The notes beneath the pieces were generated by a model, which was not told where the DNA came from, ran no database searches, and was given only the letters and a program-made list of their open reading frames with translations. From Alphaproteobacteria bacterium (lineage in GTDB: Bacteria > Pseudomonadota > Alphaproteobacteria > Sphingomonadales > Sphingomonadaceae), in NCBI GenBank assembly GCA_028293055.1, contig JAQGLD010000019.1, positions 1-6,084 on the forward strand: a stretch of DNA of 6,084 nucleotides, read 5' to 3'. The first letter of the stretch is position 1, and each line of letters begins with the position of its first letter. Both the position numbers and the translations under genes were made by a program. Shown in pieces: positions 5,456-6,084 of the stretch.

Positions 5456-6084
5456 TGAGCAACGCGAAGACCGTCACCGTCGGATCGCTCGAGATCGCCA
5501 ATGACAGGCCATTCGTGCTGATCGCCGGGCCCTGCGCGATGGAGAGCCGCGAGCATGCTCTCGAAATGGCCGAAGCGCTCACTGGCCTCTGCAGGGAGAT
5601 CGGCCTCGGGCTGATCTTCAAATCCTCGTTCGACAAGGGCAACCGCACCTCGATCGACGCGCCGCGCGGAATCGGCCTCGACAAGGCCTTGTCCGTCTTC
5701 TCGGAGATCAGGGAGCGGTTCGGCTGTCCGGTCCTCACCGACGTGCACGAAGCCGGCCAGTGTGCGATCGTCGCCGAGGCGGTCGATGTGCTGCAGATCC
5801 CAGCCTTCCTGTGCCGGCAGACCGATCTGCTCGTCGCCGCGGCGCGGACCGGACGGGCGATCAATGTGAAGAAGGGCCAGTTCCTCGCCCCGTGGGACAT
5901 GAAGAATGTCGCCGCCAAGCTGGTCGAGGCCGGCAATGACCGAATCATCCTGTGCGAGCGCGGCGCCAGCTTCGGTTACAACACTCTGGTCAGCGACATG
6001 CGCTCGCTGCCGATCATGGCCGAGACCGGCTTTCCGGTGATGTTCGATGCGACCCATTCGGTCCAGCAGCCGGGCGGAAAGGGC
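5455..6084 (+). CDS. kdsA: 3-deoxy-8-phosphooctulonate synthase, 3' end cut by window
   Basis: This cytosolic enzyme condenses phosphoenolpyruvate with D-arabinose 5-phosphate to give Kdo-8-phosphate. The 210 residues present are about three quarters of the usual 280. Hallmarks include [12 protein letters not shown] (20-31), [13 protein letters not shown] (55-67), [49 protein letters not shown] and [12 protein letters not shown] (197-208). Cys27 occupies the place of the asparagine in E. coli KdsA (GGMN), and His201 matches the metal-binding histidine. This is therefore the metal-dependent class, with the remaining ligands expected beyond the window. The ATG overlaps the previous stop by one base (TGATG), and GGAG at 5444-5447 lies seven bases upstream, so both coupling and direct initiation are supported. 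It is part of the same operon as the isomerase and the cytidylyltransferase fusion. Confidence 0.97.
   Translation, partial: MSNAKTVTVGSLEIANDRPFVLIAGPCAMESREHALEMAEALTGLCREIGLGLIFKSSFDKGNRTSIDAPRGIGLDKALSVFSEIRERFGCPVLTDVHEAGQCAIVAEAVDVLQIPAFLCRQTDLLVAAARTGRAINVKKGQFLAPWDMKNVAAKLVEAGNDRIILCERGASFGYNTLVSDMRSLPIMAETGFPVMFDATHSVQQPGGKG

Overview
The base composition is GC-rich and the genes are tightly packed, with ATGA and TGATG junctions. Together with the protein types this suggests an alphaproteobacterium, possibly a sphingomonad. That placement is inferred from style and rests on no phylogenetic marker.

Layout. The left edge (1-93) is the tail of a small glycine-rich, probably membrane-associated protein. 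Two perfect inverted repeats follow it, a likely bidirectional terminator. Two genes are then read leftward: a glutathione S-transferase family protein (192-929) and, upstream of it, a TylF/MycF-like SAM-dependent O-methyltransferase with a TTG start (1020-1685). A divergent intergenic region of about 260 bp separates these from a rightward operon that runs off the window: a putative GT-B-like polysaccharide glycosyltransferase (1949-3115), a KpsF/GutQ/KdsD-type D-arabinose 5-phosphate isomerase (3112-4128), a two-domain fusion of a CMP-sugar cytidylyltransferase and an RraA-like class II aldolase (4142-5455), and a 3-deoxy-8-phosphooctulonate synthase cut by the window end (5455-6084).

How the genes work together. 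The isomerase makes arabinose 5-phosphate from ribulose 5-phosphate. KdsA condenses it with phosphoenolpyruvate to Kdo-8-phosphate. After dephosphorylation by an enzyme not in this window, the cytidylyltransferase domain would activate the free ulosonic acid as a CMP-sugar, and the glycosyltransferase could use it. The operon therefore looks like a dedicated Kdo or Kdo-like ulosonic acid module for a surface polysaccharide. A methyltransferase on the opposite strand may decorate the product.

The main novelty candidate is the fusion protein. Its C-terminal half keeps the D-X20-R-D-X2-D metal/pyruvate signature of HMG/CHA-type pyruvate aldolases. Kdo is itself a 3-deoxy-4-hydroxy-2-oxo acid, the class of compound such aldolases make or cleave. 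Joining an activating enzyme and a C-C lyase or synthase for the same type of molecule in one polypeptide suggests an uncharacterised editing, recycling or alternative synthesis step.
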